DNA of 61,706 bases. Origin: an uncultured Oscillibacter sp. (GTDB lineage: Bacteria; Bacillota; Clostridia; Oscillospirales; Oscillospiraceae). The stretch spans positions 284 through 61,989 of the forward strand of contig CAJTSM010000017.1 of the NCBI GenBank assembly GCA_910578935.1, written 5' to 3'. The translations under genes were made by a program, and so were the position numbers. Shown here piece by piece: positions 58,460 through 61,706 of the stretch; position 1 is the first letter of the stretch, and every line of letters begins with the position of its first letter. The notes under the pieces are model-generated. The model saw only the letters and a program-made list of their open reading frames with translations, was not told the origin of the DNA and searched no databases.

Positions 58460-58489
58460 GGGCCTCCTCCCCGGCCGGGGAGGAGGCCC
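58460..58489. promoter_or_regulatory. Intercistronic hairpin between binding protein and permease
   Basis: A perfect 13-bp GC-rich stem (58460-58472/58477-58489) with loop GGCC, 34 bp after the binding-protein stop and without a T-run. It probably protects the upstream mRNA 3' end or partly terminates, as with the livK hairpin. Confidence 0.7.
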
Positions 58490-58531
58490 CATTTCAAAAC
58501 CCATCCACAAACCGCACAGGAGGGACTCACT

Positions 58532-60283
58532 ATGGCAAATTCCGCCGGCGCGGGCGGCAAAAGCGCCGCCCGGGCTAAGAAGATGAACGAGACAAAAATG
58601 ATCCTGCGCCAGCCGGTCTTGCTGGCGGCGGTGGTCCTCACGATCCTGCTGCTTCTTCTGTTCGTCATCTATCCCCTGTTGAAAATCCTGATATTCAGCC
58701 TCACCAACGCGGAGGGCGGTTTCTCCCTGGAAAATCTGGGGTCGATCCTCTCCACCTCCCGTTACCTGCGGGTGTTCGGCCGCACGATGCTTCTGGGGGT
58801 GGTGGTCGCCGTCATCTCCACCTTTATCGGGTATATCTTCGCCTATACCATCACCCGCACCAACGTCCCCGGCAAGCGGTTTTTAAAAACCATCGCCACG
58901 CTGCCGATCCTGTCCCCTCCCTTCATTCTGTCCCTGTCTATCATCTTCCTCTTCGGCAAACAGGGCTTTATCACCAAGACGCTGATGGGCATTACCGGCA
59001 ACAACGTCTACGGCATGGGAAGTCTGGTGGTGGTCCAGGTCATCAGCTTTTTCCCGGTGGCCTACCTCACCCTTTCCGGCATTCTCTCCAGCATCGACGC
59101 CTCCGTGGAGGACGCCGCCTGCAACATGGGCGCCAGCCGCTGGCACACCTTCTGGACGGTGACCTTCCCCCTGTCCCTGCCGGGCATCATCTCCGGCTGC
59201 CTGCTGGTGTTCATTCAGTCCCTGGAGGACTTCTCCAATCCCGCCACCATCGGCGGAGAGTTCTCCACGCTGTCCATCGAGGTCTATCAGATTATCACCG
59301 GAAGCTACGATATGCAAAAAGGCTCCGTGCTGGCTCTGCTGCTGCTTCTTCCCGCGGTGGCCGCATATCTGTTCAATAAATACTGGGTGGGAAAGAAAAG
59401 CTTCGTCACCGTCACCGGCAAACCCACTCAGGCCCGGAAGCTCATCGACGACCCCCATATCAAATGGCCCCTGTTCGCCTTCTGCCTGCTGGTGGCGGCG
59501 GTCATCATTCTGCTGTACGGCAGCGTAATCTACGGCTCCTTCATCAAAACCTGGGGCTATGACTACACGCTGACCTTGGAGCAGTACAGGAAAGCCCTGG
59601 CCTATGGCTGGGACAGCCTGAAAAACTCCATGGTTCTGGGCCTGATTTCCGCCCTGATCGGCGGCCTCTTCGGCATGGTCATCGCCTACATCACCGCCAA
59701 GCGCAGTTATTACGGCAAGCGGTTTATCGAAGTATCCTCCGTGCTGATGTTCGCAGTCCCGGGCACGGTGCTGGGTATCAGCTACGTGCTGGCCTTCAAC
59801 ACCAAGCCGCTGATCCTCACCGGCACGGCCACGATTCTGGTCATCGTCTTCACCTTCCGCAACATGCCGGTGGCCATCGAGTCCGGCACCACCACGCTGC
59901 TGCAAATCGACAACTCCATTGAGGAGGCCTCCACGATCTTGGGCGCGGACACCGGCTATTCCTTCCGGCGCATTACGCTGCCCATGCTGCGCAACGCCTT
60001 CTTCTCCGGCATCGTGTACTCCTTTACCAAGGCCATTACCGCCGTCAGCGCGGTCATCTTCCTGGTGTCCGCCCGGTGGAACCTGGTGACCAGCAAGATT
60101 TACTCCCTGTTCGACCAGGCGAAATACAGCCAGGCCGCCGCCTTCGTCACTATGATGGTGGTGATCCTGCTGGTGTTTATCGGTATTTTCAACGGCGTCA
60201 TCAACCTGCTGCTGGCGCCCCGATCCAAGGTGCCCCAGGCCCCGGAAGCGGCCCGGTCAGAGAAAACGGAGGGAACGAAATGA
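58532..60283 (+). CDS. Fused ABC permease (two MetI-like domains, FbpB/AfuB type)
   Basis: A 583-residue protein with about 12 membrane helices in two halves. Each half has an EAA loop that docks on the ATPase: EDAACNMGASRWHTFWTVTFPL in the first, and EEASTILGADTGYSFRRITLP in the second. One chain thus makes the whole channel, as in FbpB, SfuB and AfuB. The N-terminal 25 residues are basic and disordered. ATG follows AGGAGG. It overlaps the ATPase gene by four bases. Confidence 0.93.
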   Translation: MANSAGAGGKSAARAKKMNETKMILRQPVLLAAVVLTILLLLLFVIYPLLKILIFSLTNAEGGFSLENLGSILSTSRYLRVFGRTMLLGVVVAVISTFIGYIFAYTITRTNVPGKRFLKTIATLPILSPPFILSLSIIFLFGKQGFITKTLMGITGNNVYGMGSLVVVQVISFFPVAYLTLSGILSSIDASVEDAACNMGASRWHTFWTVTFPLSLPGIISGCLLVFIQSLEDFSNPATIGGEFSTLSIEVYQIITGSYDMQKGSVLALLLLLPAVAAYLFNKYWVGKKSFVTVTGKPTQARKLIDDPHIKWPLFAFCLLVAAVIILLYGSVIYGSFIKTWGYDYTLTLEQYRKALAYGWDSLKNSMVLGLISALIGGLFGMVIAYITAKRSYYGKRFIEVSSVLMFAVPGTVLGISYVLAFNTKPLILTGTATILVIVFTFRNMPVAIESGTTTLLQIDNSIEEASTILGADTGYSFRRITLPMLRNAFFSGIVYSFTKAITAVSAVIFLVSARWNLVTSKIYSLFDQAKYSQAAAFVTMMVVILLVFIGIFNGVINLLLAPRSKVPQAPEAARSEKTEGTK

Positions 60284-61398
60284 GCAATCAAAACGAAAAG
60301 CTGGCCTTTAATAAAAAGAGCTCCAGCGTTATTTTAAAAGATGTTACTAAAATTTTCCAGCAGCCGGACACCGGCAAGGATTTTGTCGCCGTGGACAATA
60401 TCAACCTGGAAATCCAGGACGGCGAAATGGTGACGCTGCTGGGTCCCTCCGGCTGCGGCAAGACCACCACGCTGCGGATGATCTCCGGCTTCGAGTATCC
60501 CAGCAGCGGCAACGTGTTCATCGGAGATCGGGATGTGGCGAAGATTCCCCCCAACAAGCGGGGTATCTCCATGGTGTTTCAGAGCTACGCCCTGTTTCCC
60601 CATATGAATATCTGGGAAAACATCGCCTATGGCCTCCGGGTGGCAAAGCGGCCCCAAGAGGAAATCATCCGCCGCACCAACGACGTGGTGGAGCTGATGC
60701 AGCTTAGCGGGATGGAAAAACGTTTCCCCAACCAGCTCTCCGGCGGACAGCAGCAGCGGGTGGCCCTGGCCCGGGCCGTGGTGATCGAGCCCAGCGTGCT
60801 GCTGTTTGACGAACCCCTCAGCAATCTGGACGCCAAGCTGCGGGAGAGTATGCGGGATGAACTCCGGTCCCTTCAAAAGCGCCTGGGCATCACTTCTTTG
60901 TATGTTACCCACGACCAGTCGGAGGCCATGGCCATCTCCGACCGGGTGGTCATCATGAAGGACGGCGTCATCTGCCAGCAGGGTTCCCCCACGGAGATTT
61001 ACGAACAGCCGGGCAGCCGCTTTGTGGCCAACTTCATCGGCAAGGCCAACTTCATCGACGGCATCTTCCGGGGCCGGGACGGCGAAGCCGCCCTGGTGGA
61101 AATCGGCGGGCACACCTTCTCCATTCCCGTCCCCGGAAAGATGGAGGGTGTGGAATCCGGCGGCGGCTGCTGCCTGACGGTCCGCCCGGAGTCCATTCAG
61201 CTCTCTGAGGAGGAGGGTCCTCTGCCCGGAACCGTCTCCCGGGCCACCTATTACGGGGCCAAGGTGGAGTACGAGGTCATGCTGGGAGAGTCCCCCGTCA
61301 TCGTGGAGGTCTACAATCCCCAGCTGACCCGCCGGTTCGCGGTGGGCGACCGGGTCCACATGTCCCTGATTGACCGCTGCGTACGGGTGCTGAAGTGA
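60280..61398 (+). CDS. ABC importer ATPase (PotA/FbpC-like)
   Basis: A 372-residue ATPase with Walker A GPSGCGKTT, the Q-loop VFQSYALFPHM, signature LSGGQQQR, Walker B LLFDEPLSNLD and the H-loop VTHDQSEAM. The C-terminal 130 residues form a TOBE domain (CCLTVRPESIQLSEEEG; VGDRVHMSL), usual in the PotA/FbpC/MalK group and often a point of regulation. ATG 60280 overlaps the permease stop (ATGA). It overlaps the following kinase by one base (TGATG). Confidence 0.95.
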   Translation: MSNQNEKLAFNKKSSSVILKDVTKIFQQPDTGKDFVAVDNINLEIQDGEMVTLLGPSGCGKTTTLRMISGFEYPSSGNVFIGDRDVAKIPPNKRGISMVFQSYALFPHMNIWENIAYGLRVAKRPQEEIIRRTNDVVELMQLSGMEKRFPNQLSGGQQQRVALARAVVIEPSVLLFDEPLSNLDAKLRESMRDELRSLQKRLGITSLYVTHDQSEAMAISDRVVIMKDGVICQQGSPTEIYEQPGSRFVANFIGKANFIDGIFRGRDGEAALVEIGGHTFSIPVPGKMEGVESGGGCCLTVRPESIQLSEEEGPLPGTVSRATYYGAKVEYEVMLGESPVIVEVYNPQLTRRFAVGDRVHMSLIDRCVRVLK

Positions 61399-61706
61399 TG
61401 GAGAACAAGTCTTACGACGTACTGGTGATCGGACCCGTTTCTCTGGACCACAATATCGACTGTCAAGGGAACGAGCGGAAGGAAGTGGGCGGGGCGGTGG
61501 TGGCCTCCGGCTTTGCCGCGGCGAGGAGCGGGAACAAAACGGCGGTCTTTACCAAGCTGAACCCGGCGGACGCCGATGTGGAGGCCCGCTTTCGGGATTC
61601 CGGCGCGGACCTGTACTGGAAGCCCTCCGCCGCCACCTGTTCCATCCGCAACCAGTATTTCACGCCGGACAAGGAAAAACGCTCCTGCACCTCCTTGGGG
61701 GTCTGC
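61398..61706 (+). CDS. PfkB-family kinase, 5' part (cut by window end)
   Basis: The first 103 residues, starting MENKSYDVLVIGPVSLDHNI, of a ribokinase-family protein. GPVSLDHNID and EVGGAVVASGFAAARSGNKT (with the GG of signature 1) are recognisable, but the ATP-binding end and catalytic Asp lie outside the window. It overlaps the ATPase stop by one base, so it belongs to the importer operon and probably phosphorylates a sugar or nucleoside derived from the imported compound. Confidence 0.8.
   Translation, partial: MENKSYDVLVIGPVSLDHNIDCQGNERKEVGGAVVASGFAAARSGNKTAVFTKLNPADADVEARFRDSGADLYWKPSAATCSIRNQYFTPDKEKRSCTSLGVC

Overview
The window is typical chromosome of a high-GC Gram-positive gut anaerobe of the Clostridia, most likely Oscillospiraceae (Flavonifractor/Lawsonibacter/Oscillibacter-like). 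This is inferred from about 60% GC, AGGAGG ribosome sites, frequent GTG/TTG starts, an S-box riboswitch on metK, phosphate acetyltransferase, indolepyruvate:ferredoxin oxidoreductase and an FrhB-type iron-sulfur protein. No close strain can be named from sequence alone.

Layout. 1-980: end of rpsR, a tRNA-Gly(CCC) whose 3' end is part of a 29-bp palindrome, and about 500 bp without genes. 979-9065: a phosphoesterase with a ParB-like/BMP fusion, a HIT protein, ptsH-ptsI, and an amylosucrase-fructokinase operon. 9306-14236: a complete branched-chain amino acid importer livKHMGF. 14602-19326: a chemoreceptor with an extracytoplasmic zinc-binding (CZB) domain, small genes, a lipoprotein, and metK. 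19735-24361: rhomboid-like protein, LTA-synthase-like sulfatase, membrane protein, patatin, and an AT-rich newcomer gene. 24577-34202: pta, a LysM-G5-M23 peptidase, Na/Pi symporter, malQ, a GNAT and ftsH. 34420-38177: rlmB, a degenerate P-type-ATPase-like membrane protein and a HAD phosphatase. 38331-42223: iorA-iorB, a small beta-grasp-like protein and an FrhB-like protein.

42224-53827 is the accessory heart of the window. A relic zone with MITE-like inverted-repeat elements, a small XRE regulator and a ribbon-helix-helix regulator leads into a seven-gene operon: VTC (polyphosphate polymerase-like), DUF4956-like membrane protein, CotH kinase-like protein, two TIM-barrel-like extracytoplasmic proteins, a membrane HEAT-like protein and a BcsA/PgaC-like family 2 glycosyltransferase. 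The set suggests an envelope or exopolysaccharide system with a phosphate-linked step. Two 149-bp elements of one family, in opposite orientation, bracket it.

53828-61706: two divergent LacI regulators share an intergenic region with repeated operator-like sites. The right-hand one heads an operon with an endonuclease/exonuclease/phosphatase-family enzyme, a lipoprotein-fused permease-ATPase importer of the Fbp/Afu type and a PfkB kinase cut by the window end. This looks like uptake and processing of a phosphorylated organic substrate.

The central carbon genes fit together: amylosucrase turns sucrose into alpha-glucan plus fructose, the adjacent kinase phosphorylates fructose, and MalQ remodels glucan; PtsH/PtsI supply PTS phosphate, although HPr lacks the usual regulatory Ser46.
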